A DNA stretch of 64,000 bases from Arthrobacter sp. SW1 (GCF_001766675.1 NZ_MJLT01000001.1:62001-126000); one strand, 5' to 3'. Positions 43,610-53,056 are shown, counted from the stretch's first letter. A program made the numbers and translations. The notes: generated by a model not told the origin, from the sequence alone.

Positions 43610-44347
43610 TCAGTTCCATTCCGGAGAGCGGACCAGGATGCAGCCCGAGTCCGGGCAGAAGACGATATCGTCCTCGGCAGCGGCCTTGACCTCGGCGAGG
43701 TCGGCGGGGCTCAGGGTCATTCCCGAGCCTTCGGACTTGCCGTGGAACAGCCTCGCGGCACCGATTCCGCGCTTGGCCCGGGTCTTTTCGTAGATGTCCA
43801 GGGCCACGGGATCCACGCCTGCGACAAAGGCTTCGCGTTCCGCCCGGACCTGTTCCTCTTCCGCGGCTATCTCCGCGATGGCGGCGTCCAGTTCGGCGCG
43901 GATGCCGGCGAAGGAACCCTGGATGTCGTCGACGATCTGCTGCTGTGCCGCCTGCTTTTCGCGCAGTCCGTCCAGCCGTTCAAGGATTTCGAGTTCCACG
44001 TCTTCCAGGTCGGAGCGGCGGCGGTTCAAGGACGCGATATCGCTTTGCAGGGCCACCAGGTCCTTGGACAGGCCGGTCCCGCTGTTGAGCCTCGCCTCGT
44101 CCCGCTCGATGCGGCCCGCCACTTGTTCCACGTCCGCCTCGGCCCGTCGCAGCTCGGCCTCGGCGTCGTGGACGGCGAGCTTGGCGGTACCGAGCGCGCT
44201 GTTGGCCACGGCCAGGGCGTCCTCAAGGTCGGTGATCCGCGGGTCTTTCTCGAGCACGCCGCGCCGCTTCGCCAGGGACGTCAGCTTCGCGTCCAGCGCC
44301 TGCACATCGAGCAACTTCATCTGTTCCGCCGGCGCTGCCTTGGCCAC
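43610..44347 (-). CDS. DUF164 / C4-type zinc-ribbon coiled-coil protein, degenerate ribbon
   Basis: 245 aa. A long antiparallel coiled coil (about 20-175) precedes a short C-terminal ribbon. The ribbon normally has two Cys pairs; here only the last region has cysteines (EDDIVFCPDSGCILVRS), and where the first pair is expected the sequence is GSGMTLSPADL. GTG start at 44347 is 5 bases after GGAGG. Family proteins often sit next to Nif3-like genes, as here, but the function is unknown. Confidence 0.85.
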   Translation of the reverse strand: MAKAAPAEQMKLLDVQALDAKLTSLAKRRGVLEKDPRITDLEDALAVANSALGTAKLAVHDAEAELRRAEADVEQVAGRIERDEARLNSGTGLSKDLVALQSDIASLNRRRSDLEDVELEILERLDGLREKQAAQQQIVDDIQGSFAGIRAELDAAIAEIAAEEEQVRAEREAFVAGVDPVALDIYEKTRAKRGIGAARLFHGKSEGSGMTLSPADLAEVKAAAEDDIVFCPDSGCILVRSPEWN

Positions 44348-44458
44348 GTCCACCTCCGCTTGATCGTGCCGCAATCCCGTCCGGATCCGGCCGGGCCCCG
44401 GCACTCGCCCTGGACCCGTCTTTGAACCGACTCTAGCGCCTCATCCGTAGCGCGGACG

Positions 44459-45445
44459 TTACTCCCCGCCGGGGGTGAGGATGAAGTCCCACGGATCGCT
44501 GTTGGTTCCGGCCACCCGGATCTCGACCTCATGCCCCTGGTCTGCGAGGACATTGCCCAACGCTTCGGCCGCGGCGGGCAGCCACAGCCATTCGCTCGCG
44601 AAGTGCGAGACGTCGATCAGGTACGGCCGCCCGTTGATGGCCGCCTCGCGCGCTTCCGACGCCGGATGGTGCCGGAGATCGGCCGTCACGTAGACATCGG
44701 CCTGGCTCGCGCGGACGGCGTCGAACAGGCTGTCTCCCGCCCCGCCGCAGACGGCGACCCTGCGGATGAGGGCGTCGCGGTCACCGGCCACCCGTACGCC
44801 GCCTGCGACGGCGGGCAGGGTTTCGAAGACGCGGGCCGCGAAATCGCCAAGCGTCATGAGGCCGGGGAGCTCGCCGACGCGGCCGATGCCTTCCTCGGGA
44901 AGGCCTTGTGCCGCAGGAGTCAACGGGACTACGTTGTCCAGGCCGAAGGCATCGGCCAGGACATCGGATACGCCGCCGACGGCGGAGTCCCCGTTGGTGT
45001 GCACGGTCAGGAGCGCCGTGCCCGATTCGATCAGGCGATGGACGGCCAGGCCTTTCGCCGTGGTCGCCGCCACGGAATTGACGCCGCGAAGCAGCAGCGG
45101 GTGGTGGGTCACCAGCAGTTGGGCACCCCAGGCAATGGCTTCCTCAATGGTTTCCAACGTGGGGTCCACCGCCAGCATCACCTTGCTGACGGGCGCCTCC
45201 GGGCGTCCCGCCACCAGGCCCACCTCGTCCCAGTTCTCGGCCAGTGACTCCGGCCAGAGTTCCTCGACCGCGAGCAGCACCTCTGCGAGCGTCGGGGATC
45301 CCGGTCCGCCTGCCTCCGGCTCGTCGTCGGACTCCCGGTCTTCCACAATGTCCTCGTCCGGCACAATGTCTCCGTCCGGCACAATGTTTCCGTCCGACCC
45401 GGCGCCTTCGGCGGCGTCTGCCACGGCGGTGTTCACAGCTTCCAT
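44459..45445 (-). CDS. Nif3-like dinuclear metal centre protein
   Basis: 328 aa. The Nif3/YbgI fold has a two-metal site: LVTHHPLLLRG, AVHTNGD (a HTN/D form), and DVYVTADLRHHPASEA with LIDVSHFASEW. Activity is unsettled; some homologues hydrolyse cyclic ligands. This copy has a 50-residue acidic N-terminal extension built on three 6-residue repeats (DGNIVP, DGDIVP, DEDIVE). ATG at 45445. Divergent from msrA. Confidence 0.88.
   Translation of the reverse strand: MEAVNTAVADAAEGAGSDGNIVPDGDIVPDEDIVEDRESDDEPEAGGPGSPTLAEVLLAVEELWPESLAENWDEVGLVAGRPEAPVSKVMLAVDPTLETIEEAIAWGAQLLVTHHPLLLRGVNSVAATTAKGLAVHRLIESGTALLTVHTNGDSAVGGVSDVLADAFGLDNVVPLTPAAQGLPEEGIGRVGELPGLMTLGDFAARVFETLPAVAGGVRVAGDRDALIRRVAVCGGAGDSLFDAVRASQADVYVTADLRHHPASEAREAAINGRPYLIDVSHFASEWLWLPAAAEALGNVLADQGHEVEIRVAGTNSDPWDFILTPGGE
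45344..45397 (-). repeat. Three 18-bp repeats inside the Nif3-like gene
   Basis: Units 45344-45361, 45362-45379 and 45380-45397, each beginning CACAATGT, encoding the acidic hexapeptide repeats of the N-terminal extension. Confidence 0.88.
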
Positions 45446-45532
45446 GGGAGATATTCTTGCGCATCCGGCGCCGTCATACTTCCGTAAGGCCCCGCCGGGA
45501 ATCTTCCAGCCGCTCCGGCCATTGAACAGGGC

Positions 45533-46057
45533 ATGAAAACTTTCGTACTTGGCGGCGGCTGCTTCTGGTGCCTGGATGCCGTCTACCAGAAGACCCAGGG
45601 CGTCTCCTCGGTGGTGTCCGGCTATGCCGGCGGCCACGTCCGCAATCCCGGTTACTACGAGGTGTGCTCCGGAACCACGGGCCACGCGGAGGTCGTGGCC
45701 GTGACCTTCGATGAAACGGTGATCCCGGAAGACGTCATCCTGGACATGTTCTTCGCCCTCCACGATCCGACCACCCTCAACCGCCAGGGCTACGACGTGG
45801 GCACGCAGTACCGCTCCGTCATGTTCTATTCCACCCAGGAAGAAAAGGACCTGTTCGAAAAAGCGATCGCGCGGAACCAGCCCCTGTGGTCCAACAAGAT
45901 CGTCACGGAAATCAGCCGGCTTCCGGAATTCCATGAGGCCGAGGAAATCCACCAGAACTATTACGCCAAATTCCCGGAGCAGGGCTACTGCCAGGTGATC
46001 ATCAATCCGAAGCTCGCGAAGGCCCGGAAATATTACTCTGCGTGGCTCCGCGCGTAG
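45533..46057 (+). CDS. msrA: Peptide-methionine (S)-S-oxide reductase
   Basis: 174 aa. Repairs methionine-S-sulfoxide. The catalytic Cys10 is in GGGCFWC; EVCSGTTGHAEVV and YDVGTQYRS are family blocks. YGYC-type resolving cysteines are reduced to GYCQVII near the C-terminus. No msrB is adjacent. Good neighbour spacing to the Nif3-like gene suggests a shared divergent promoter region of about 87 bases. Confidence 0.96.
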   Translation: MKTFVLGGGCFWCLDAVYQKTQGVSSVVSGYAGGHVRNPGYYEVCSGTTGHAEVVAVTFDETVIPEDVILDMFFALHDPTTLNRQGYDVGTQYRSVMFYSTQEEKDLFEKAIARNQPLWSNKIVTEISRLPEFHEAEEIHQNYYAKFPEQGYCQVIINPKLAKARKYYSAWLRA

Positions 46058-46123
46058 CAGGGCCCCGTAACGCTGGTTAGGCTGACCACAGCATTTCCCT
46101 CTTCAGAGAACAGGCATGAATAC

Positions 46124-47059
46124 ATGGCACGGATCTACGACGACGTCACCCAGCTGATCGGCGGCACCCCCCTGGTCCGCCTCAACCGGCTTACCAAGGA
46201 CCTTGAGGCCACGGTGGCAGTCAAGCTCGAGTTCTACAACCCCGCCAACAGCGTCAAGGACCGCATCGGCGTTGCCATCATCGATGCAGCCGAGAAGTCC
46301 GGTGCACTGAAGCCGGGCGGCACCATCGTTGAAGGCACCTCGGGCAACACCGGCATCGCGCTGGCCCTGGTGGGTGCGGCCCGCGGCTACAAGGTCATCC
46401 TGACCATGCCTGAGACCATGTCCACCGAACGCCGCGTCATGCTGCGTGCCTACGGTGCCGAAATCGTGCTGACCCCGGGTTCCGAGGGCATGCGCGGCGC
46501 CGTCGAAAAAGCCCAGGAAATCGTCGCCAACACCGAGAACTCCATCTGGGCGCAGCAGTTCGCCAACCCGGCCAACCCGGAGATCCACCGCAACACCACG
46601 GCCGAGGAAATCTGGGCCGACACCGACGGCAAAGTGGACATCTTCGTGGGCGGCATCGGCACCGGCGGAACGGTCACCGGCGTCGGACAGGTCCTCAAGG
46701 AACGCAAACCCGAGGTCCAGATCGTGGCCATTGAGCCCAAGGACTCCCCCATCCTGAACGGCGGCGCACCCGGCCCGCACAAGATCCAGGGCATTGGCGC
46801 CAACTTCATCCCCGAGGTCCTGGACACCAACGTCTACGACGAGGTGCTGGACGCAACCCTGGAAGACTCCGTAGCCACCGCGCGCGCACTGGGCACCCAG
46901 GAAGGCATCCTCGGCGGCATTTCCGCCGGCGCCGCCGTCTGGGGCGCACTTGAGCTGGCCAAGCGCCCGGAGAACAAGGGCAAGCTGATCGTGGCGGTTG
47001 TTCCGGACTTCGGCGAGCGTTACATCTCCACCGTCCTCTTTGACGATATCCGCGGCTGA
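46124..47059 (+). CDS. cysK: Cysteine synthase A (O-acetylserine sulfhydrylase)
   Basis: 311 aa. PLP enzyme making cysteine from O-acetylserine and sulfide. The PLP lysine is in NSVKDRIG, the phosphate loop is [11 protein letters not shown], and the substrate loop is [10 protein letters not shown]. It is 39 bases before cysE and forms an operon with it. A TAGGCT near 46078 may be the -10, giving a leader of about 35 bases. Confidence 0.97.
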   Translation: MARIYDDVTQLIGGTPLVRLNRLTKDLEATVAVKLEFYNPANSVKDRIGVAIIDAAEKSGALKPGGTIVEGTSGNTGIALALVGAARGYKVILTMPETMSTERRVMLRAYGAEIVLTPGSEGMRGAVEKAQEIVANTENSIWAQQFANPANPEIHRNTTAEEIWADTDGKVDIFVGGIGTGGTVTGVGQVLKERKPEVQIVAIEPKDSPILNGGAPGPHKIQGIGANFIPEVLDTNVYDEVLDATLEDSVATARALGTQEGILGGISAGAAVWGALELAKRPENKGKLIVAVVPDFGERYISTVLFDDIRG

Positions 47060-47098
47060 TCCAGCACCGCGTTCCTTCCTTCCTGTAGAAAGGTCTTT

Positions 47099-47683
47099 GT
47101 GAGCTTCTTCGCAAGACTCAAGGAAGACCTCGAGGCCGCCCGGTCACATGACCCGGCGGCCCGAGGCTCTTTCGAGAACTTTTTTGCATATTCGGGCCTG
47201 CACGCCATCTGGGCGCACCGGCTGACGCACAAGCTTTGGCAGGAGCCGGGGCTGCGCTTCCCCGCCCGGTTGATTTCGCAGCTGGCCCGTTTCCTGACGG
47301 GCATCGAGATCCACCCGGGTGCGACCATCGGCCGGCGATTCTTCATCGACCATGGCATGGGCGTGGTGATCGGCGAAACCGCGGAGATCGGCGACGACGT
47401 CATGATCTACCACGGCGTGACGCTGGGCGGCCGCTCCCTTGCCAAGGTCAAGCGCCACCCCACTATCGGCGACCGCGTGACCATTGGCGCCGGCGCCAAA
47501 GTGCTGGGTCCCATCACGATCGGCGCCGACAGCGCCGTGGGCGCAAACGCCGTCGTGGTCAAGGACGCGCCGCCCGAGTCGATCATCACCGGCATCCCCG
47601 CCACCTGGCGGCACCGCGATGCGAAGTCCGAAACCAAGCCGGCCGTCGACCCCGCCGAGTACTACATCGAATACCGGATCTGA
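47099..47683 (+). CDS. cysE: Serine O-acetyltransferase
   Basis: 194 aa, the short form of CysE. Makes O-acetylserine for CysK. The C-terminal half is a left-handed beta helix of hexapeptide repeats ([28 protein letters not shown]), with the catalytic His and Asp in the same region. GTG start at 47099, GAAAGG upstream. The C-terminal YYIEYRI ends in isoleucine, as expected for the tail that docks in CysK. Confidence 0.96.
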   Translation: MSFFARLKEDLEAARSHDPAARGSFENFFAYSGLHAIWAHRLTHKLWQEPGLRFPARLISQLARFLTGIEIHPGATIGRRFFIDHGMGVVIGETAEIGDDVMIYHGVTLGGRSLAKVKRHPTIGDRVTIGAGAKVLGPITIGADSAVGANAVVVKDAPPESIITGIPATWRHRDAKSETKPAVDPAEYYIEYRI

Positions 47684-47719
47684 TCGGCTGCCCGCAGCGC
47701 CTGGAACGGTTAAACAAGC

Positions 47720-47757
47720 AAGGCCCTGGCCCCCTCAACAAGAGGGGCCAGGGCCTT
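47720..47757. terminator. Bidirectional terminator between cysE and gnd
   Basis: 14-bp stem AAGGCCCTGGCCCC / GGGGCCAGGGCCTT with a 9-nt loop, followed by TTCGCTTT on plus and by TGCTTGTTTAA on minus. Confidence 0.85.
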
Positions 47758-47770
47758 TCGCTTTGAGGTT

Positions 47771-49207
47771 CTAGTGGGTGTCCACTGCTTCGACCTCGGA
47801 CTTGTCTTCGCCCCACAGCGTGTGGAACGTGCCTTCGGCATCCACACGGCCGTAAGTGTGGGCACCGAAGAGGTCGCGCTGGCCCTGGATCAGGGCAGCG
47901 GCAACGCGCTTGCGGCGCAGGCCGTCATAGTACGCGAGCGAGGACGAGAACACCGGAACCGGGATGCCCAGCTGAACGGCGGTGGCCACCACGCGGCGCC
48001 AGGCCGGGAGGGCCTCGGCGATTGCCTTGGTGAAGGCCGGGGCGAACAGCAGGTTGGCCGGCTTCTCCTCGGCGGCGTAGGCCTTGGTGATGTCCTTGAG
48101 CAGTTCTGCGCGGATGATGCAGCCTGCGCGCCACAGGGAGGCGATCTCGTCCAGCTTGAGGTCCCAGCCGTATTCCTTGGCGGCGGAGGTCAACATGTCC
48201 AGGCCCTGGGCGTAGGAAACCAGCTTGGATGCGTAGAGCGCCTGGCGGACGTCCTCGACGAAGGTCTCCGGGATCTCGACGGCGGCTTCCTCGCCGGCCA
48301 GCAGTTCCTGGCCGAGCTTGCGCTGCTCGCTCTGGGAGGAGAGGGCGCGGGCGAAGACGGATTCGGCGATGCCGGAGACCGGCGAGCCCAGTTCGAGGGC
48401 GGAGATGACCGTCCAGCGGCCGGTGCCCTTCTGGCCGGCGGCGTCAACCACGACGTCGACAAACGGCTTGCCGGTCTTGGCATCCACATGGCCGAGGACC
48501 TCGGCGGAGATTTCGATCAGGAAGGAGGACAGCTCGCCCTTGTTCCACTCGGCGAAGATCTTGGACTGCTCAGCCGGCTCGATGCCCGCACCGGAACGGA
48601 GGAGGTCGAAGGCTTCGCCGATGACCTGCATGTCGGCGTATTCGATGCCGTTGTGGACCATCTTGACGAAGTGTCCCGCACCGTCGGTGCCGACCCAGGC
48701 GCAGCAAGGTTCGCCGTCGACCTTGGCGGAGATCTTTTCGAGCAGCGGGCCGAGGGCCTTGTAGGACTCCTTGGAACCACCGGGCATGATGGACGGGCCG
48801 TTCAGGGCGCCTTCCTCACCGCCGGAGACGCCGACGCCCACGAAGTGCAGTCCCTTTTCGGACAGGGCGGCTTCGCGGCGGCGGGTGTCCTCGTAGTGGG
48901 AGTTGCCGGCGTCGATGACGATGTCGCCTTCTTCGAGCAACGGCACAAGCTGGTCGATGACGGCGTCAACCGGCTTGCCGGCCTTCACCATGATCAGCAC
49001 ACGGCGCGGCTTCTCGAGGGAGTCAACGAGTTCCTGCAGGGTCTCGGTGCGGATGAAGTCGCCTTCGGAGCCGTGCTTTGCAAGAAGGGCGTCGGTCTTC
49101 TCGACGGAGCGGTTGTGGAGGGCAACGGTGAAGCCGTTGCGGGCCAGGTTGCGGGCCAGATTGGCGCCCATCACCGCAAGGCCGGTGACACCGATGTGTG
49201 CTGACAT
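47771..49207 (-). CDS. gnd: 6-phosphogluconate dehydrogenase, decarboxylating (GndA type)
   Basis: 478 aa. Converts 6-phosphogluconate to ribulose-5-P, CO2 and NADPH. Rossmann start GVTGLAVMGANLARNLARNGF, substrate block VGVSGGEEGALNGPSIMPGG, catalytic Lys and Glu in AGHFVKMVHNGIEYADMQ. It is the long, dimeric form. The ATG at 49207 follows GGAG by 5-6 bases; a TTG one codon earlier is less likely. An AAACGTTT palindrome lies upstream. Next to the GntR regulator and hexonate genes. Confidence 0.96.
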   Translation of the reverse strand: MSAHIGVTGLAVMGANLARNLARNGFTVALHNRSVEKTDALLAKHGSEGDFIRTETLQELVDSLEKPRRVLIMVKAGKPVDAVIDQLVPLLEEGDIVIDAGNSHYEDTRRREAALSEKGLHFVGVGVSGGEEGALNGPSIMPGGSKESYKALGPLLEKISAKVDGEPCCAWVGTDGAGHFVKMVHNGIEYADMQVIGEAFDLLRSGAGIEPAEQSKIFAEWNKGELSSFLIEISAEVLGHVDAKTGKPFVDVVVDAAGQKGTGRWTVISALELGSPVSGIAESVFARALSSQSEQRKLGQELLAGEEAAVEIPETFVEDVRQALYASKLVSYAQGLDMLTSAAKEYGWDLKLDEIASLWRAGCIIRAELLKDITKAYAAEEKPANLLFAPAFTKAIAEALPAWRRVVATAVQLGIPVPVFSSSLAYYDGLRRKRVAAALIQGQRDLFGAHTYGRVDAEGTFHTLWGEDKSEVEAVDTH

Positions 49208-49253
49208 CAAAACTCCAATTCTTCTTGTGCAGTGAGTCCTGCCCGGGGTCGCA

Positions 49254-49265
49254 GGAAACGTTTTC
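49254..49265. promoter_or_regulatory. LacI/GalR-like operator upstream of gnd
   Basis: GGAAACGTTTTC with the central palindrome AAACGTTT, about 50 bases upstream of the gnd ATG. This resembles operators of LacI-family sugar regulators. No LacI gene is in the window. Confidence 0.4.
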
Positions 49266-49419
49266 TAGCGCAGTCGCTGCAATAAACCATACGTATTCCA
49301 CGGCGTCCACGAAAGTTTCCGCAGAGCATTCGGAAACGTCCGCGTCACAAAAGAGTCTAGGGTGCGGGTGCTCCCGGCGCCTCCTGGCCGGGTAACAAAG
49401 GCGGCCACGGTATCGCCAC

Positions 49420-49425
49420 TATGCT
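49420..49425 (+). promoter_or_regulatory. -10 of a leaderless promoter (GntR regulator)
   Basis: TATGCT, 7 bases, ATG at 49433. Confidence 0.62.
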
Positions 49426-49432
49426 TACGACT

Positions 49433-50167
49433 ATGTCAACCAGCCTCCACCACCGTGCCGTCGAGCATCTGGGCTCCCGGATCGTCGGCGGAGCCCTTCC
49501 CACCGGACACGTCATGCTGGCGGAACAGCTCGAGTCCGAACTCCGGGTATCCCGTTCCGTGGTCCGCGAAGCCGTCCGCGTCCTTCAATCATTGGGACTG
49601 GTGGAGACCATCAAGCGGGTCGGCATCAGGGTGCTTCCGGCACACCGCTGGAACCCTTACGATCCCCTCGTCATCAGGTGGCGGCTCGCCGGCGAAGGCC
49701 GCGGCGCCCAGCTGCGATCGCTCGCCGAACTGCGCTCCGCCGTCGAACCCGCAGCCGCCGAGCTGGCCGCGCTCAACGCGCCGCAGGAACTCAGGGAAGA
49801 ACTCGTACGGATCTCCCTGGCGATGCGCGATGCCGGGCGCGCCGGCGAAATGCCGCTCTTCCTGGAGCTGGACATCCGCTTCCACGCGCTGCTGCTCTCG
49901 GGGTCGGGCAACGAAATGTTCGCGAACCTGATCGGCCAGGTGGCCGAGACGCTCACCGGCCGCACCGTCCACGGACTCATGCCGGACCACCCCAAGGAAG
50001 CGGCGTTGCAGTGGCACATCGATGTTGCCCGGGCGATCGCGGACGGCGACGGCGAAAAGGCCCGCGAAGCGTCCTCGAACATCATGCGCGAGGCGATCGC
50101 GGACCTCTCGCCGAGCTGGGAAGACCAGCCGCGGGTTTTTGTCCCGGTGGAGCGGAAGCAGTCCTAG
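49433..50167 (+). CDS. GntR family regulator, FadR subfamily
   Basis: 244 aa. The winged helix (about 5-75) contains GGALPTGHVMLAEQLESELRVSRSVVREAVRVLQSLGLV, and the FCD effector domain follows (FLELDIRFHALLLSGSGNEM with Asp/His metal ligands, and EAALQWHIDVARAIADGDGEKA). It lies between gnd and the idonate/gluconate genes, so a hexonate is the likely effector; this is inference. The stop is 7 bases from the convergent idnD-like stop, with no terminator between. Confidence 0.9.
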   Translation: MSTSLHHRAVEHLGSRIVGGALPTGHVMLAEQLESELRVSRSVVREAVRVLQSLGLVETIKRVGIRVLPAHRWNPYDPLVIRWRLAGEGRGAQLRSLAELRSAVEPAAAELAALNAPQELREELVRISLAMRDAGRAGEMPLFLELDIRFHALLLSGSGNEMFANLIGQVAETLTGRTVHGLMPDHPKEAALQWHIDVARAIADGDGEKAREASSNIMREAIADLSPSWEDQPRVFVPVERKQS

Positions 50168-50174
50168 CGGAGCA

Positions 50175-51299
50175 TTAGGCCTGCCCCGCCGGTGTGAAGT
50201 TCAGGAGTACTTTGCCGGATTGGGCGGAGTTCTTTGCGACGTCGAAGGCTTCGAGGGCGTGGTCCAGGGGGTATTCGTGGGTCACGACCGCATCGGCCTG
50301 TAGTGAGCCGTCGGCCAGCGCCGCGATGACGTCGTCGATTTCGTCGTTGAAGCGGAAGGAGCCCAGCAGTTCCAGTTCCCGGGTGATGGCCAGGGAGATG
50401 AGCACCGGTTGGGGTCCGCTGGGCAGCAGCCCGACCATGACGACCTTGCCGCCGCGCACCGCGCCCTTGATGGCCGAGGCCAGGCCGAAGTGGCTGCCGG
50501 AGGATTCGATGACGACGTCGGCTTCGACGGCGGCGATCGCCTCGGCGTCGTCTCCCTTGAGGACCTCGTCCGCACCGACCGCGCGGGCGATCTGCAGTGG
50601 TTTGTCGTGCATGTCCACGGCGGTGATTTTCGCCGCGCCGGCGCGTTTGAGGACGGCGACGACGAGGGCACCGATCGGGCCGCTGCCGATGACCATCGCC
50701 GTCTTGCCGGCAACCTCCCCGGCCCGGGCCACGGCGTGCCAGGCCACGCTGGCCGGTTCCACCAGCGCCGCAGTACGCAGCGGCAGCCCGGCCGGCAGTT
50801 CCCGCAGCATACGCGCCGGAAGGGTGGCGTAGCGGCTGAAGGCACCGTCGGTGTGCGGGTGGCGGGCGGCGCTGCCCAGATACGTGCACCCCGGGGACAG
50901 GTTGGGCCGGTCTTCCGGATACCTCGCCGCGCCGGGCCCGGGGGTCGCGGGATGCACGGCCACCGGGATCCCGGCCGCCGGTCCGCTGCCGTCCGCGGCC
51001 GCCCGCACCACGGTGCCGACGATTTCGTGGCCGAGGACCATCGGATCCTTCAGGATCGATTCACCCGCAGCCCCATGCATCCAGTAATGCAGGTCCGAAC
51101 CGCAGATCCCGCCGTAGGCGATCTCGACAACGGCCTCATCCGCCGCCGGTGCCTTCAACGGCACCTCCTCGATCCGGAGGTCACCGGCAGCGTGCGCGAC
51201 AACAGCCGGACCGGAAACAGGCAACCCATCCAGGGCCGATTCACTGCCGGAGAGTTCAGTCTGCGAGAGTTCAGCCTGTGTCTGTTCGACGGATGTCAT
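50175..51299 (-). CDS. Zinc-type alcohol dehydrogenase, L-idonate 5-dehydrogenase-like
   Basis: 374 aa. MDR fold. Catalytic zinc ligands are in YGGICGSDLHYWMHG and VLGHEIVG. The usual four-Cys structural zinc loop is mostly missing (ARYPEDRPNLSPGCTYLG), as in IdnD-type enzymes. The nucleotide motif is VIGSGPIGALV. A polar N-terminal extension of about 28 residues precedes the fold. The ATG is fused to the stop of the SDR gene (ATGA), so the two are coupled. Substrate is assigned from similarity and neighbours. Confidence 0.85.
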   Translation of the reverse strand: MTSVEQTQAELSQTELSGSESALDGLPVSGPAVVAHAAGDLRIEEVPLKAPAADEAVVEIAYGGICGSDLHYWMHGAAGESILKDPMVLGHEIVGTVVRAAADGSGPAAGIPVAVHPATPGPGAARYPEDRPNLSPGCTYLGSAARHPHTDGAFSRYATLPARMLRELPAGLPLRTAALVEPASVAWHAVARAGEVAGKTAMVIGSGPIGALVVAVLKRAGAAKITAVDMHDKPLQIARAVGADEVLKGDDAEAIAAVEADVVIESSGSHFGLASAIKGAVRGGKVVMVGLLPSGPQPVLISLAITRELELLGSFRFNDEIDDVIAALADGSLQADAVVTHEYPLDHALEAFDVAKNSAQSGKVLLNFTPAGQA

Positions 51300-52069
51300 C
51301 AGACCACCACCGTCATTCCGCCGTCAACGAAGATCGTCTGGCCGTTGACGAAATTGGAGGCATCCGAGGCCAGCCACACCACCGGGCCCGCAAGGTCCTC
51401 CACCGTGCCCCAGCGGTGCGCCGGGGTCCGGCCCAGGATCCAGGAATTGAACCCCGGATCGTCCACCAGCTTCTGGGTCATCTCCGTGTGGATGTAACCC
51501 GGGGCGATGCCGTTGATCTGCAACCCGGACCCGGCCCACTCCGCCGTCATCGCACGCGTCAGGTTCCGCAGCCCGCCCTTGGCCGCAACATACGGGGCGA
51601 TCGTAGGCCTAGCCAGCTCCGTCTGCACCGAGCAGATGTTGATGATCTTGCCCCGTCCGCGGGGAACCATGTGCCGGGCGGCTTCCCGGCCCACCAGGAA
51701 AGCGCTGGTCAGGTCCGTGGTCAGGACGCGTTCCCAGTCCTTGACGTCCAGTTCCAGCATCGGCACCCGGTGCTGGATACCGGCGTTGTTCACCAGGATC
51801 TCCAAGGGCCCGACGTTCTCCTCCACCCAGGCCACACCGCGCGCCGCCTCGACATCGCTGGTGACATCGAACGCGCAGCTATGGACCCGGCCCGGGGCGA
51901 AATCCGCCGCCAGTACGGCCTCGGCCGCCTTCAACCGCTCAGCGTTAATGCCGTTAAGCACCACCGTCGCACCGACCTCCGCCAGCCCGCGCGCCAGCGC
52001 ATTACCAATGCCCCGGCTGGAACCCGTCACCAAAGCCACCCGCCCGGTGAGATCGAAAAGTCCACTCAT
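51299..52069 (-). CDS. SDR family oxidoreductase, gluconate 5-dehydrogenase-like
   Basis: 256 aa. TGSSRGIGNALARGL cofactor site, NNAG in VNNAGIQHR, and ICSVQTELARPTIAPYVAAKGG with the catalytic Ser, Tyr and Lys. This form is typical of 5-keto-gluconate reductases (IdnO) paired with IdnD. ATG at 52069 overlaps the upstream gene's stop (ATGA); the preceding GTG is not used. Together with the MDR gene it would take idonate to gluconate through 5-ketogluconate. Confidence 0.87.
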   Translation of the reverse strand: MSGLFDLTGRVALVTGSSRGIGNALARGLAEVGATVVLNGINAERLKAAEAVLAADFAPGRVHSCAFDVTSDVEAARGVAWVEENVGPLEILVNNAGIQHRVPMLELDVKDWERVLTTDLTSAFLVGREAARHMVPRGRGKIINICSVQTELARPTIAPYVAAKGGLRNLTRAMTAEWAGSGLQINGIAPGYIHTEMTQKLVDDPGFNSWILGRTPAHRWGTVEDLAGPVVWLASDASNFVNGQTIFVDGGMTVVV

Positions 52070-53010
52070 CACTGTCCTTCTTTTGCCTTGTTGCCCATGT
52101 GGGAGTTGGTGCCTGCGGGGGAATCACTGAGGTTCGAGATCACCTGCCGCACGACGGCAAGGTCCTGCTCGCCGAGGCCCTGCTCGATCAGTTCGCGGTA
52201 GAGCCCGACGCCGGCCGTCGCCATCGGGACGGCTGCACCTGCCGATTTGGCGCTGGCGAGCACGAAGTTGAGGTCCTTGTGCATGAACTTGGCCGGGCCC
52301 GTCGGGGCGTAATCCTTGGCAGCCAGCCGCGGCCCGACGATATCCAGGACCCGGCTTCCCGCCAGCCCGCCGGCGAGCACTTCAAACAGCGCTGCCGTAT
52401 CCATGCCGGAACGTTCGGCGAGCTCAGCTGCTTCGGCGAGGGCCGCCGTCGTGGTTCCGACAATCAGCTGGTTGCAGGCCTTGGCGAGCGAACCGGAACC
52501 CAGTCCGCCCATACGCCGGACCGTGGTGCCCATGGCGGAGAAGAGCGGGAGGAGGCGTTCGAAGTCTGCTTCCTCGGCGCCGGCCATGATCGCCAGGGTA
52601 CCGTCGCGGGCACCCGTGGTACCCCCGCTGACCGGCGCGTCCACCAGCACGGCATTGCCGCCACTCGCTTCGCGCACCTGCCGGCCAAAGTCCCGCACCG
52701 CCGTCGGAGACACACTGCTCATCACGACGACGGCGGTCCCGGGCGCCGGGGGCGACGCCCGCCAGGCCTCGAGCAAGGGAGCCGCAGCGGCCTCGATGTG
52801 CGGCAGGTCCGGAAGCATGAAGACGAGGACGGGAAGGTCGTGCAAATCGAGCACTGAGCCCGCGCGGAGCCCGCCGAGGGCCTCGAAGTCGTCGACGGCG
52901 GCCGTCGAGCGGTTCCAGGCCGTCACCTCCCAGCCGGCGGACAGGAGATTCGCAGCCATGGGAAAACCCATGAGCCCCAGGCCGATGAAGCCCGCTTTAC
53001 CCGCAGCCAT
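52069..53010 (-). CDS. Beta-hydroxyacid dehydrogenase (HIBADH / tartronate semialdehyde reductase-like)
   Basis: 313 aa. GFIGLGLMGFPMAANLL cofactor motif, DAPVSGGTTGARDGTLAIMAGA substrate loop, and the catalytic Lys in SLAKACNQLIVG. The family includes 3-hydroxyisobutyrate, tartronate-semialdehyde and L-threonate dehydrogenases; the exact substrate is unknown. First gene of the three-gene coupled operon. GTGAGG sits before the ATG. Its promoter (TAGGAT at 53068-53063) lies in a shared operator region. Confidence 0.88.
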   Translation of the reverse strand: MAAGKAGFIGLGLMGFPMAANLLSAGWEVTAWNRSTAAVDDFEALGGLRAGSVLDLHDLPVLVFMLPDLPHIEAAAAPLLEAWRASPPAPGTAVVVMSSVSPTAVRDFGRQVREASGGNAVLVDAPVSGGTTGARDGTLAIMAGAEEADFERLLPLFSAMGTTVRRMGGLGSGSLAKACNQLIVGTTTAALAEAAELAERSGMDTAALFEVLAGGLAGSRVLDIVGPRLAAKDYAPTGPAKFMHKDLNFVLASAKSAGAAVPMATAGVGLYRELIEQGLGEQDLAVVRQVISNLSDSPAGTNSHMGNKAKEGQ

Positions 53011-53056
53011 ATAGCGTTTACCTCACTTCTTTGTGCGTCTTCCTCCACGAAATCTG

